Of a DNA stretch of 64,000 nucleotides, positions 27,301 to 40,200 are shown piece by piece (within the stretch, counting starts at the first letter, position 1; the number at the start of each line of letters is the position of its first letter). Made by a program: the position numbers and the translations under genes. A model generated the notes under the pieces. The model saw only the letters and a list, made by a program, of their open reading frames with translations. It was not told the origin of the DNA and searched no databases. Source of the DNA: Chitinophaga pinensis (GTDB lineage: Bacteria; Bacteroidota; Bacteroidia; Chitinophagales; Chitinophagaceae); the NCBI GenBank assembly GCA_902167325.1, contig LR632930.1, forward strand, positions 2,976,001 through 3,040,000, in the 5' to 3' direction.

Positions 27301-27363
27301 TCAGAGGAAGGAAAGGGGAGTGAATTTACCATCTGGTTTCCTGACCAGGAGGAAAGGCATTGA
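24358..27363 (+). CDS. Two-component regulator propeller sensor histidine kinase
   Basis: The protein of about 1001 residues has a periplasmic N-terminal half made of Reg_prop propeller blades (LPQNSVNAIASDRLGYIWLAT near 33-53, RKRLWIGLQ, HGYFWIPTNTGLFQM) and a Y_Y_Y-like domain (about 650-725). One membrane helix (about 727-747), a DHp helix with His790 in VGHNVLTPLKYQ, and a HATPase domain (N box NLADNAVKV about 903, DTGPGM about 934, GAGGGIGL about 958) follow. Unlike one-piece hybrids it has no receiver or AraC domain, so it needs a separate partner. No ATG is available: TTG 24358 truncates the signal peptide, while CTG 24337 would give RKLVYILATIFLYLNASAHF, a complete one. The 3' end overlaps the convergent regulator by 38 bases. 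Confidence 0.9.
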   Translation: MATIFLYLNASAHFGQDTLPYRLQHFDNSSGLPQNSVNAIASDRLGYIWLATESGLVRYDGRHFQIHVPSIQTTINHRFFHIFNGHNGELLTMNYSNVVMRIDDGKIFPDSSLPLSARDYTGWEISRNNGDAEIAYDVRLPNRIMNWESTLTSFQLQGSRGRRFIFRNDTLSMERKGEGNIRYPFRNKGSWNFFLLGDSLYFLRDDGRTVHFGSSMEVSAFSGDILRDPAFIRHPGKTQVFWNRVQDREVLLYIGKSFYRATPNGSGLYTRRIFSGFDIVANTISTAYYDKEKGKLYLGSATHGLFILTEQRFATRHTPENNNSHYSLLPFDSNLVMSANGYFLGLGQPVARPIPYWDPILSDFYSVSPDGEQGFWTKGYKNIYHYNKKPIRKNGQWEMPAKVTMLYTDKRKRLWIGLQKAKGVWVMDGSDPQKAPNKKVNTWMDPTCFAEDGNQMYIGANRGLYIYDMQTGRLDSLAGLAGRYVRNAKVVAPGEVWITTYGHGFYVYRNNHLSAFPLDNEQFLSYAHCISLDRHGYFWIPTNTGLFQMRRKDLMDYITDTTRLPYYHYYDKSDGMATNEFNGGCQPCAATLGNGYNAMPSLNGVVFFHPDSIHPVLPSQPVFLDAVMLGNREMAADSLIRLPENFNSLQLAFSTPYMGNPKNLHLQYALLRTRESDTIWNELPEDGHVMLSTLPSGGYNLTVRKHNGFGLGNYAYKSIRLHVAAPWYESRWFYALLLLLGIGGTLLLARIREMYMNRKNAMLKKLVDEKTQELKSNSALQDKIIQSVGHNVLTPLKYQYFLSRKIHELTVKEGASFTEMARVMNDHTNYLYHMVDNLLKYLKSQIADRQVADSLFEPVVTADAVLKIFQDIAKEKSTALVNNIPEAMQLYGDELLLSVILHNLADNAVKVTRNGQIVLDARSHNSGVVLSVKDTGPGMRTDIVQWFNAAEVRDYPGAGGGIGLLIVKELAQNMGLHVAIVSEEGKGSEFTIWFPDQEERH

Positions 27364-27967
27364 CCTTATCCGCCAGTTCAATAATATTGTTAACCCCCAT
27401 CTTCCGGAATATTTTCGCTTTAAATGTACTGAGGGTCGAGGATTGGATGTTAAGCGCCGCCTTAATCTCCGGATTGCCTGCACCCTTTATCATCAGCTGC
27501 ATAACTTCGAACTCCCGGGGCGAGAGACCTGAGGTCTGAGATTGTTTGTTGCCCGGGAAGTGCCCCAGTAAACGCGACTGCAATGGCTTACTGATCCAGG
27601 GGCTGCCTGCCAGTACGGTACGGATAGCATCTTCCACTTCTTCGGGAGGTGCAGTTTTCTGCAAGTAACCGCTGGCGCCGGCTTTCAGATAGCTGAGCGC
27701 ATGTGTTCCCTCATCAAAGTTCGAAAAGATCAATACCGGCACCGAAGGCCTCAGTTCACGTACCTCGGGTATCATACGCGGGTGCCCGCCACCGGGGAGC
27801 TGAATGTCGAGTATAAGTAAATCGCAGGACGTTTCCTTTAATAAATGGGTTACCTGGTAAAAGGAATCTGCTTCAAGGATAGTGGCTTTCGGATACATCC
27901 CGCTGATGATAATCCTGATTCCCATTCTAAGTACGCTGTGATCTTCCGCGATAATAATTGTTGGCAT
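27326..27967 (-). CDS. NarL/LuxR-type response regulator, paralogue of 23163-23804
   Basis: The 213-residue protein has a receiver (AEDH pocket, D54 in LLILDIQLPGG, LIFSNFDE, AGASGYLQK) and a C-terminal LuxR HTH (LSPREFEVMQLMIKGAGNPEIKAAL). I chose the ATG at 27967 because it gives the same length and N-terminus as the paralogue; the open frame extends to 28039. It reads toward the kinase gene and overlaps its end by 38 bases, so strong transcription of one may repress the other. It is divergent from the giant adhesin gene, 273 bases away, and is therefore a good candidate regulator of that operon. Interlocked palindromes lie just upstream of its start. Confidence 0.92.
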   Translation of the reverse strand: MPTIIIAEDHSVLRMGIRIIISGMYPKATILEADSFYQVTHLLKETSCDLLILDIQLPGGGHPRMIPEVRELRPSVPVLIFSNFDEGTHALSYLKAGASGYLQKTAPPEEVEDAIRTVLAGSPWISKPLQSRLLGHFPGNKQSQTSGLSPREFEVMQLMIKGAGNPEIKAALNIQSSTLSTFKAKIFRKMGVNNIIELADKVNAFPPGQETRW

Positions 27968-27981
27968 AAGGGTTCTCTTCG

Positions 27982-28005
27982 TAGAAAAATTTCTATGGAT
28001 AGAAA
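27982..28005. promoter_or_regulatory. Interlocked palindromes before the response regulator gene
   Basis: TAGAAA-AA-TTTCTA (27982-27995) overlaps TTCTAT-GG-ATAGAA (27992-28005 region), making two AT-rich dyads that share an arm. They lie 15-38 bases upstream of the regulator start at 27967 and inside the divergent region to the adhesin gene. They could be autoregulatory sites. Confidence 0.4.
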
Positions 28006-28240
28006 TACTAACCATATAAAAGTAGAAAACGATTGACACACCAACAAATTTGTTACAGGTAATTTTGCCTGTCGTGAAGCATAACTTAACCGCTTCTTAA
28101 AGTTTGACCATTCCTTAACCACAAAGCACGCTATCCTATGGATTGACTTTTACGCTCCTGCATACATATATACCCTCGCTAACTGTCGCTACCGGTTTCC
28201 GGAAGCGCCTTCCTGCTAACCTTTTGTATTAACCGTCCTC

Positions 28241-31200
28241 ATGAGAAAGTTATTATCTCTCTTCGTTTTATTGTTGATCTCCTTTTCCGGCATGGCAGCC
28301 GATTATTATTGGGTAGCCGGAACGGGCACCTGGAGTAATCTGAACAACTGGCGGCTGGGCAGCCCTGCGGGCGCCATCCCCAGTATTGTACCATCCAGCA
28401 CCGATAACGTGATCTTCGGTCCGCCGGCCGGGCAGGCAGGTAACTGGACCGTAACAGTGGACGCGAATGTGTTCTGTAACAATTTCATCTGGCTGCCGGG
28501 CCTTCCGGGAACCCCAAAGCTCAACCGGTCGAACAATTCATATCTTGTTTCCGTTTCGGGCAACGTGTCTATCCGGCCGAATGTGGCCTACGATGCGATA
28601 ATACTCGACCTGGTAGGAAGTGCCAGTACAACGGTAACGGCCAACGGGCCGGCGAACGTGAACATGGGCTATAATATCCGCAAGGCGGTGGGTTCGGTTG
28701 TTACTTTTACAGATGACTATATCGCAATCAACCCAAGCTATTCCGGTAACAACATTATGTTATATACCGGAGGGTTGAATATAGCCAACAGGAAAATTTC
28801 GGTCAATACAATAGGAACGGATCAGGCAGGCACGCGTACCATGGATATCACGAATGCCACACTGAATCTCGTGCTTGGCTGGAGCGCTATGAATACCGGA
28901 CTGACGCTTTCTGCTACAGGGAGCATCATCAATACAAACCGGTTTTACGGGGACCAGGGTATTTATCATAAGGCAACTATCGGAAATACCTCCAGCAATA
29001 ATCATACTGTGACGAGTTGTAAGTTCGACGTGTTGGAATTTACAAATCCTTCGGTTGCTTCAGAAGCGCGCATAGCATCTAATAATATTATTGATACCCT
29101 GATATTTCATGGTTGGGGAGCTGTCCGCGCTAATGCAAATGAAATAAAGTACTTATTACTCAAGAAAGGAGGCGGTTTCGGAGGAAATGGCAACAAGGTT
29201 CAATATACGGAGGTGAACGGGCCTTTTATTGTTATTGAAAATGGCACGCATACGCTGGATACGCTGTTAACGGCACCCAATAAGAATATTACGATTCATG
29301 GTACTTTAAACATCAATAAATTGTTTCGTGCGGGTGGCCCTCCCTGTAACGGGTTCACCGAGATTGTGGGCAATACTGCCGGTAAATTTAACTTCACAAC
29401 AGGCGCCGTAATTGATATCGATAACGTGTTGCTGCGAAACATGACTGCCACCGGTACTATGACACCCCTCACTGTTAATGGTATCGATGATGAAGGCAAT
29501 ACAGGATGGAACATTGTACAGCCTTCCAGTCCGGGTACTACCCTCTATTGGGTAGGCGGTGCCGGTGACTGGAACGATAATACGCATTGGAGTACTACCA
29601 GCGGAGGGCCTGGAGGTGCCTGTATCCCGTTCATTAACGATAATGTGGTTTTCAATGGTGGTAGCGGTTTTACCGGTACCAGCAGAATTGTGACCACTTC
29701 CGGTAATAGTTATTGTAAAGACATGACCTGGTCTGGCGTTGCGGGTAATCCCATCTTCAACGAGAGCGGATCTTTCAATATACAGGTATATGGTTCGCTG
29801 GTAATGGATCCTACGGTGACCATGAATGCCGCGCTGGATATGCGGGGTGAGCAAAGCGCCACCGTCACGTCGAATGGTGCCGGATTAGGGGTGCTCCATA
29901 TTATTGTCCGTAAGTATCTGGCAGGTACACCGCTGAATGTGAAGTTTACGGATGACTGGATCAATCCTGCCGGTACAATCGGCCTGTCCAGAGGAACGCT
30001 CGATATCAGCAATCTGAATATGAATTTCGGAGGGGTTAACGGCGTAAGCACGCTCAGCAGGGCCATAAACATGGAGAATTCCAATATTGTGGCAAATAGC
30101 TGGTATTATCATGGAGGTAGCTATTCGCTGAATGCCACGAACTCTTTTTTACGTGTAACAACCAATATAGCAACACGGTCTTCGGTATACAATGATGTTG
30201 AGATCGGAACCAGTAATGGCGATAATGTAGATGTCGCCAATACTACTTTTAGCCGGCTCACAATGACGAGTACCTCGCTCGGTGGCAACACGAAAATTTC
30301 GGGAGGTAATACTATCCGCAGGCTCGAATTCATGGGCAGGGGTATGATCCGGTTCACCGGAAACAATATCGACTCCCTTATTCTGGCCCCCTCCAGGAAC
30401 TTCTTTTTCTATGAAGCGGCTAATACAACCATCAATAAATATTTCAAAGCCCAACATCCTGCCTGTAGCGGTTTAGGTGAGATCAGAAGCGGAACCGCGG
30501 CTATCAGTAATATCACTTTTGGGGCAAACGCAGTAGTCGAGATCGATAACGTATACCTCGAGAATATCTCTGCATCCGGTGGTGGCGGCTCGCTGACACT
30601 GCCAGTTCCGTTCAATGGGGCAGATGCAGGCGGTAACAGCGGATGGGCCATCAATGCATCCGCTACGGGTGGCCGTTACTGGGTTGGCGGCTCCGGCGAC
30701 TGGAACGATGCCAGTCATTGGAGCAATACGAGTGGCGGTGCAGGCGGCGCCTGTATCCCTACTACCAGCAACGATGTATTCTTCGATGCGAACTCCGGAT
30801 TTACAGCAGCCTCCAGAACCGTGACAATATCTGTCGGTAACGCCTATTTCCATAATATGGACTGGACCGGCGCTGCAAATAACCCTATTCTGGACAAAAA
30901 CAGTGCATGGGTAGCGGAATGCTGGGGGAGCCTGGTGCTCAACCCGGCATCTTTCATCAATGGCCAGCTCCGGATGATGGGTGCGGAAAACGTGACGATC
31001 TCCGGGAGCACTAAAGGTAACTTTGACCTGGATTTCCGCAAGATCAGCGGCAGCGGGATCACCCTGCTCAACGACTTTGTGAATGCAAACACGAACTTCC
31101 GGCTTACTACTGGTAACTTCAATATGGCCGGTAAGACAGTGAGTTTAACGAGCATCAGTAACTTCGGCATTGATAACAGCATCCATCTGGACATTTCCGG

Positions 31201-34200
31201 CGCCAACATTAACGCCATCAATTTTCAGTTTTACGGAGGTGTAGTTAACAAAACGGTCAATGCAGCTAATTCCCGGATAACCGGTTCGGTTATCCTCAAT
31301 GGTGGAACATATAACTATATTTCTGTACCGGGTACACTGACCGGTAATTTTCAAGTAGCAAATATTACGGCAGATTCCGTCTTATTCACCAACCCCCACA
31401 ATGCATCAGCCGTGGGTGTTAACGGAAACAATAATAATTTAAACTACGTAGAGTATAAGGGCAGCGGCGGGATCTATGGTACGAACAATACCTTTGGCAA
31501 ACTCGTATTCTTCCCCGGTAACGTTTACCGGTTGAATGGCGGTTCTACCAACACCATCACCGGCGAATGGTTTGGCAGTGGTACGCCCTGCCGCCTCACG
31601 GAGATCCGTAGTTCTAACACCACACCGGCTACCATCGTGAAGACCAGTGGAGATGTGATTTTCGATTACGTACGTCTGGAACGTTCCAATGCAACGGGTG
31701 GCGCAACCTTCCATGCGAAGGAGCATAGCGATAACCTGGGTGGCAACACCGGCTGGACGATCGATCCCAAAGATGCGGCTGCGCCCATCCTCGGCCTTGG
31801 TGCCGACCTGGAATTGTGCGCCAGCGCATTCCCGTACACGCTCAATACGGACGGCTTCTTCGGTGCACCAGGTTCCGTATATACCTGGAGTAATGGAAGC
31901 ACGGGTGAAACGCTGGCTGCTGCCACTCCCGGTACTTATCGCGTGAGCGTAACATTCCCTGACGGTTGTAATGTAAAAGACACGATAAAACTCACTCAGG
32001 CCGTAGTGCCCGTAGAACCCATCGTGGGTGATGCGGGCGTGTGCCTCGGTGAAACAAAGACATTAACCAATGCAACCCCCGGCGGCGTATGGACTACCAG
32101 CGATGCCGCGGTGGCAACCATAGATGCATCCGGTGTAGTAACCCCTGTAGCTGCAGGTAATGCAACCATCACCTATACGGTTACCTCCGGCGCAGGTTGC
32201 GTGAACTCCGTAACTCATGCCCTAACGGTGAACACACTCCCGGTAGTGGCCGCCATCACCGGTACACCCGATGTTTGTATAAGTGGCACCACGCCTTTGG
32301 CCAGCACCACAGCAGGTGGTACCTGGACGAGCAGCAATACAACCATAGCCACAGTAAGCGCTGCCGGTGTTGTGACAGGTGTAGCTGCAGGAACTGCCAT
32401 CATTACATATGAAGTAACAAACGCGGCAGGATGTAAGTCCAGCCAAACAATAAATATCACCGTGAACGCACTTCCGGTGATGACCGCTATTACAGGTACC
32501 AATACTATCTGTGTTGGCGGTAATACAACATTGGCGAATGCCACTGCGGGTGGTACCTGGGTATCTGATAACATAGCCATTGCAGCGATAGATGCTTCGG
32601 GGAATGTAAGCGGCATGTCTGCCGGAACTGCCCAGATCACCTATACGGTGATGAACGCAGCGGGCTGTGTTGCCAGTGTAACTACTACAGTAACCGTGAA
32701 CGCACCACCGGTTATGACACCGGTTACCGGTACCACCACCCTCTGTATCGGAGGTTCAACTACATTGGCGAATGCCACTGCCGGAGGTACATGGTCATCT
32801 TCCAATACGGCTGTGGCCACAATTAACGCTTCTGGTGTGGTAAATGGCTTAACGGCCGGCACCGCAACTATTTCCTATACGATTAATCATGCCGGTGGTT
32901 GTGTAACTACGGTAACTGCACTTGTTACAGTGAGCGCCCCGCCTGCTGTAGGCCCGGTTACAGGCACCACCATGCTTTGTATCGGTGGTACAACTACTTT
33001 GGCAAGCTCTACTGCAGGTGGTACCTGGTCATCTTCTAACACCGCTGTGGCATCAATTGACGCTGCTGGTGTGGTGACGGGTGTTGCTGCAGGAACTTCT
33101 ACCATAACTTATTCTTTCACCAACGCATCTGGTTGCACGGCTACACAAACTGCCGTGGTAACAGTGAGTGCACGGCCCGTAGTGGCCCCGATCACGGGTA
33201 CCAATGCTATTTGTGTGGGTGACGCTACGCAGCTGGCCAGCGCAACTCCCGGTGGTGTTTGGTCCAGCAGCAACCCCGTGGTTGCCGGTGTGGATGCAAC
33301 TGGCCTGGTGATAAGCATCACGCCTGGTACTACTGTCATTTCCTATACAGTGACCAATGCCAATGGTTGTGAAACTATCCGGAATACGACCGTTACGGTG
33401 AATACACCACTGCTGGTTGCACCAATTACAGGTAACAATACGGTTTGTACAGGAGGGACGGTTACATTGTCCAGCCTGACTACGGGCGGAACCTGGTCTT
33501 CGGGTAGCCCGGCAGTTGCCACTATCGATGCAACTACAGGCGAGGTATCGGGCTTAACTCCCGGTACAACCCTCATTACATATCTGGTATCCAACAGCGC
33601 AAGCTGTAATGCCTCCGTGACGTATATATTGACGGTTCAATCACCTACAGCAGTGGCCCCCATTACCGGGACCACGGATGTTTGTATTAGTGCCACTACG
33701 CAATTGGCGAGCGCTACTGCCGGTGGTGTCTGGTCATCTTCCAACACAGCCGTGGCTACGATTGATGGAACGGGTGAGGTAACGGCGATATCCGCAGGTA
33801 CTACTACCATTTCCTATACGATCACCGAGCCGTCCGGATGCACATCTACCCAAACCACTACGGTTACGGTGAATGCCCTGCCGGTGCTGGCTCCGGTTAC
33901 GGGTACTACCGACGTGTGTATTGGAGCAACCACTACTTTGGCCAACACTACTGCCGGTGGCAGCTGGTCTTCTTCCAACACCGCTGTGGCAACAATTGAC
34001 GCAGCTGGTGATGTAACAGGTGTATCCGCTGGTACAACTACCATTACATATACTTATACCAATGCAAGCGGTTGCGAAGCCGCAGTAACGGCTACTGTAA
34101 CTGTGAACGCGCTGCCGTCAGCAAACCCTGTTACGGGTACTACAGATGTGTGCATTGGCGCGAATACTACTTTAGCGAGCACCACCACCGGTGGCACCTG

Positions 34201-37200
34201 GACTTCTTCCAACACTGCTGTGGCAACAATAGACGCAGCTGGTGAAGTAACGGGTGTATCTGCCGGTACTACAACTATAACTTATACAGTAACCAATGCC
34301 GCTGGTTGCGTGGCAACACAAACCGCTACGGTTACTGTGAACGCGCTGCCTGTCTTAACGCCGAATACCGGTATAGCCAATGTTTGTATTGGCACTACTA
34401 CTACATTGGCGAATGCAACTGCCGGTGGTACCTGGTCATCTTCCAATGCAGCTGTGGCAACAATTGACGCAGCAGGTGATGTGACAGGTGTATCTGCCGG
34501 TACGTCTGTCATTACTTATACCTTTACCAACGCAGCAGGTTGTATCGCAACGCAGACAACTACTGTCACGGTGAATGCCCGCCCGGTAGTGAATCCGATT
34601 TTAGGCATCACCAGTGTTTGTATTGGTGAAACAACTACATTGTCAAGCACTACTGCCGGCGGTACATGGTCTACCTCTAACGCAGCAGTAGCTGCTATTG
34701 ATGTGGCTGGTGAAGTAACCGGCGTAGCCGCCGGTACTGCCACCATCACTTTTACTGTTACCAACGCAGCAGGTTGTGTTTCTACGCAAACAACCACTGT
34801 TACGGTGAATGCATTACCGGTAGTGAACCCGATCACGGGTACTCCTACAATGTGCGTTGGTGCTACCAGTACGCTGGCAAGCACCACTGCCGGAGGCACC
34901 TGGTCGTCCTCCAACACTTCTGTGGCCACAATTAATGCGGCAGGTGAGGTGACGGGTGTAAGCGCGGGTACTGCTAATATTACTTATACTTTCACCAATG
35001 CATCAGGCTGTGTGTCTTTCCGGACAGTCACAGTTACGGTGAACGCACTGCCCGTAGTAGACCCGATCACGGGTACTACTGACGTGTGCATCGGTTCTAC
35101 CACTACATTGGCCAGCACTACCGTCGGCGGTACCTGGTCAACTTCTGATGCCGCAATAGCAACGATAGATGCATCCGGATTAGTGACAGGCGTATCTGAC
35201 GGTACGGCTACTATTACTTATACGGTAACCAATGCGGATGGCTGTGTGGATGTTCAGACGGCTACTGTAACGGTGAATGCATTGCCTGTAGCAGATCCTG
35301 TCACGGGTACTAGGGATATGTGCTTAGGATTTACAACCACTTTGGCCAGCACAACACCCGGGGGTGCCTGGACTTCTTCCAACACTGCAGTGGCAACAAT
35401 TGACGCAGCAGGAGAGGTGACGGGTGTGTCCGCAGGTACGGCAACTATTACTTATACGGTAACGAATGCTGCAGGTTGTGTGGCTATTCAAACTGCTGCT
35501 GTAACAGTGAATGCATTGCCGGTAGTAGACCCGATCACGGGTACTACGGATGTATGCATTGGTTCCACGACAGCTTTGGCCAGCACTTCTGCCGGAGGTA
35601 CATGGTATTCTTCAAACGCCGCAGTGGCAACGATTGATGCTTCTGGTTTGGTAACCGGTGTATCTGACGGTACAACTACTATTACTTATACTGTAACAAA
35701 TGCTGCAGGTTGTGTGGATGCAGTTACCACTACTGTAACCGTGAATGCACTGCCGGTAGTAGACCCGATCACAGGGGCTACGGACGTGTGCGTTGGTTCT
35801 GCAACCACGCTTGCCAGTACCACTGCTGGTGGCGTTTGGTCTTCCTCTAACACTGCTGTAGCTACAATAGACGCAGCAGGTGAGGTGACAGGCGTATCTG
35901 CTGGTACAACCACTATTACTTATACATTCACTAACGCATCAGGTTGCGTTGCTGCTGTTACGACCACTGTAACCGTAAACGCGCTGCCTGTAGTAAACCC
36001 GATAACGGGTACTACGGATGTGTGTATCGGTTCTACGACTACTTTGGCCAGCACCACTGCTGGTGGAGTTTGGTCTTCCTCCAACACCGCTGTAGCTACA
36101 ATAGACGCAGCAGGTGAGGTGACGGGCGTATCTGCTGGTACAACTACTATCACTTATACATTCACTAACGCATCTGGTTGCGTAGCTGCTGTTACGGCCA
36201 CCGTAACCGTAAACGCGCTGCCGGTAGTAAACCCGATAACGGGTACTACGGATGTGTGTATCGGTTCTACGACTACTTTGGCCAGCACCACTGCTGGTGG
36301 AGTTTGGTCTTCCTCTAACACGGCTGTTGCTACGATAGACGCAGCAGGTGAGGTGACGGGCGTATCTGCTGGTACAACTACTATCACTTATACATTCACT
36401 AACGCATCTGGTTGCGTAGCTGCTGTTACGGCCACCGTAACCGTAAACGCGCTGCCGGTAGTAAACCCGATAACGGGTACTACGGATGTGTGTATCGGTT
36501 CTACGACTACTTTGGCCAGCACCACTGCTGGAGGCGTTTGGTCTTCCTCCAACACCGCTGTAGCTACAATAGACGCAGCAGGTGAGGTGACAGGCGTATC
36601 TGCTGGTACAACTACTATAACTTATACATTCACTAACGCATCTGGTTGCGTAGCTGCTGTTACGACCACTGTAACTGTAAACGCGCTGCCGGTAGTAAAC
36701 CCAATCACAGGTATTACGGATGTGTGTATCGGTTCTACGACTACTTTGGCCAGCACCACTGCTGGAGGCGTTTGGTCTTCCTCCAACACCGCTGTAGCTA
36801 CAATAGACGCAGCAGGTGAGGTGACAGGCGTATCTGCTGGTACAACTACTATAACTTATACATTCACTAACGCATCTGGTTGCGTAGCTGCTGTTACGAC
36901 CACTGTAACTGTAAACGCGCTGCCGGTAGTAAACCCAATCACAGGTATTACGGATGTGTGTATCGGTTCTACAACTATGCTGGCCAGCACCACTGCTGGT
37001 GGAGTTTGGTCTTCCTCTAACACTGCTGTGGCTACAATAGACGCAGCAGGTGAGGTGACAGGCGTATCTGCTGGTACAACCACTATAACTTATACATTCA
37101 CTAACGCATCAGGTTGCGTAGCTGCTGTTACGACCACAGTAACTGTAAACGCGCTGCCGGTAGTAAACCCAATCACGGGTACTACGGATGTGTGTATCGG

Positions 37201-40200
37201 TTCTACGACTACTTTGGCCAGCACCACTGCTGGAGGCGTTTGGTCTTCCTCCAACACCGCTGTTGCTACAATAGACGCAGCAGGTGAGGTGACGGGCGTA
37301 TCTGCTGGTACAACTACTATCACTTATACATTCACTAACGCATCTGGTTGCGTAGCTGCTGTTACGGCCACCGTAACCGTAAACGCGCTGCCGGTAGTAA
37401 ACCCAATCACGGGTACTACGGATGTGTGTATCGGTTCTGCAACCACGCTTGCCAGCACCACTGCTGGTGGAGTTTGGTCTTCCTCCAACACCGCTGTAGC
37501 TACAATAGGCGCAGCAGGTGAGGTGACAGGCGTATCTGCTGGTACAACTACTATAACTTATACATTCACTAACGCGTCTGGTTGCGTAGCTGCTGTTACG
37601 ACCACCGTAACCGTAAACGCGCTGCCGGTAGTAAACCCAATCACGGGTACTACGGATGTGTGTATCGGTTCTGCAACCACGCTTGCCAGCACCACTGCTG
37701 GTGGAGTTTGGTCTTCCTCTAACACGGCTGTAGCTACAATAGATGCAGCCGGTGAGGTGACAGGCGTATCTGCTGGTACAACCACTATTACTTATACATT
37801 CACCAATGCGTCTGGTTGCGTAGCTGCTGTTACGACTACTGTAACCGTAAACGCGCTGCCGGTAGTAGCACCGATCACTGGAGCTACCACCCTCTGCGCA
37901 GGTAGCACCACAACACTGGCCAGCACAACTGCTGCCGGTACCTGGTCATCTTCCAACACCACTGTAGCAACGATAAACGCAGCTGGTATGGTAACCGCAG
38001 TATCCGCTGGTACAACAACGATCTCTTACGCAGTAACGATCGCAGGTTGCACCACTACTCAGACCACCACTGTAACGGTTAACGCCCTGCCGGTAGTAGC
38101 ACCGATCACCGGAACTACGACCCTCTGCGCAGGTAGCACCACAACACTGGCCAGCACAACTGCTGGTGGAGTTTGGTCTTCTTCCAACACCACTGTAGCA
38201 ACGATAAATGCAGCTGGTATGGTAACCGCAGTATCCGCTGGTACAACAACGATCTCTTACGCAGTAACGATCGCAGGTTGCACCACTACTCAGACCACCA
38301 CTGTAACGGTTAACGCCCTGCCGGTAGTAGCACCGATCACCGGAACTACGACCCTCTGCGCAGGTAGCACCACAACACTGGCCAGCACAACTGCTGCCGG
38401 TACCTGGTCATCTTCCAACACCACTGTAGCAACGATAAATGCAGCTGGTATGGTAACCGCAGTATCCGCTGGTACAACAACGATCTCTTACGCAGTAACG
38501 ATCGCAGGTTGCACCACTACTCAGACCACCACTGTAACGGTTAACGCCCTGCCGGTAGTAGCACCGATCACCGGAACTACGACCCTCTGCGCAGGTAGCA
38601 CCACAACACTGGCCAGCACAACTGCTGGTGGAGTTTGGTCTTCTTCCAACACCACTGTAGCAACGATAAATGCAGCTGGTATGGTAACCGCAGTATCCGC
38701 TGGTACAACAACGATCTCTTACGCAGTAACGATCGGAGGTTGCACTACAACTCAGACCACCACTGTAACGGTTAACGCCCTGCCGGTAGTAGCACCGATC
38801 ACCGGAACTACGACCCTCTGCGCAGGTAGCACCACAACACTGGCCAGCACAACTGCTGGTGGAGTTTGGTCTTCTTCCAACACCACTGTAGCAACGATAA
38901 ACGCAGCTGGTATGGTAACCGCAGTATCCGCTGGTACAACAACGATCTCTTACGCAGTAACGATCGCTGGTTGCACTACAACTCAGACCACCACTGTAAC
39001 GGTTAACGCCCTGCCGGTAGTAGCACCGATCACTGGAGCTACCACCCTCTGCGCAGGTAGCACCACAACACTGGCCAGCACAACTGCTGCCGGTACCTGG
39101 TCATCTTCCAACACCACTGTAGCAACGATAAACGCAGCTGGTATGGTAACCGCAGTATCCGCTGGTACAACAACGATCTCTTACGCAGTAACGATCGGAG
39201 GTTGCACCACTACTCAGACCACCACTGTAACGGTTAACGCCCTGCCGGTAGTAGCACCGATCACCGGAACTACGACCCTCTGCGCAGGTAGCACCACAAC
39301 ACTGGCCAGCACAACTGCTGCCGGTACCTGGACATCTTCCAACACCACTGTAGCAACGATAAATGCAGCTGGTATGGTAACCGCAGTATCCGCTGGTACA
39401 ACAACGATCTCTTACGCAGTAACGATCGCAGGTTGCACCACTACTCAGACCACCACCGTAACGGTTAACGCCCTGCCGGTAGTAGCACCGATCACCGGAA
39501 CTACCACCCTCTGCGCAGGTAGCACCACTACCTTGGCCAGCACAACTGCTGCCGGTACCTGGTCTTCTTCCAACACCACTGTAGCAACGATAAATGCAGC
39601 TGGTATGGTAACCGCAGTATCCGCTGGTACAACAACGATCTCTTACGCAGTAACGATCGGAGGTTGCACCACTACTCAGACCACCACTGTAACGGTTAAC
39701 GCCCTGCCGGTAGTAGCACCGATCACCGGAACTACCACCCTCTGCGCAGGTAGCACCACTACCTTGGCCAGCACAACTGCTGCCGGTACCTGGTCTTCTT
39801 CCAACACCACTGTAGCAACGATAAACGCAGCTGGTATGGTAACCGCAGTATCCGCTGGTACAACAACGATCTCTTACGCAGTAACGATCGGAGGTTGCAC
39901 CACTACTCAGACCACCACTGTAACGGTTAACGCCCTGCCGGTAGTAGCACCGATCACCGGAACTACGACCCTCTGCGCAGGTAGCACCACAACACTGGCC
40001 AGCACAACTGCTGCCGGTACCTGGTCATCTTCCAACACCACTGTAGCAACGATAAATGCAGCTGGTATGGTAACCGCAGTATCCGCTGGTACAACAACGA
40101 TCTCTTACGCAGTAACGATCGCAGGTTGCACCACTACTCAGACCACCACTGTAACGGTTAACGCCCTGCCGGTAGTAGCACCGATCACCGGAACTACGAC

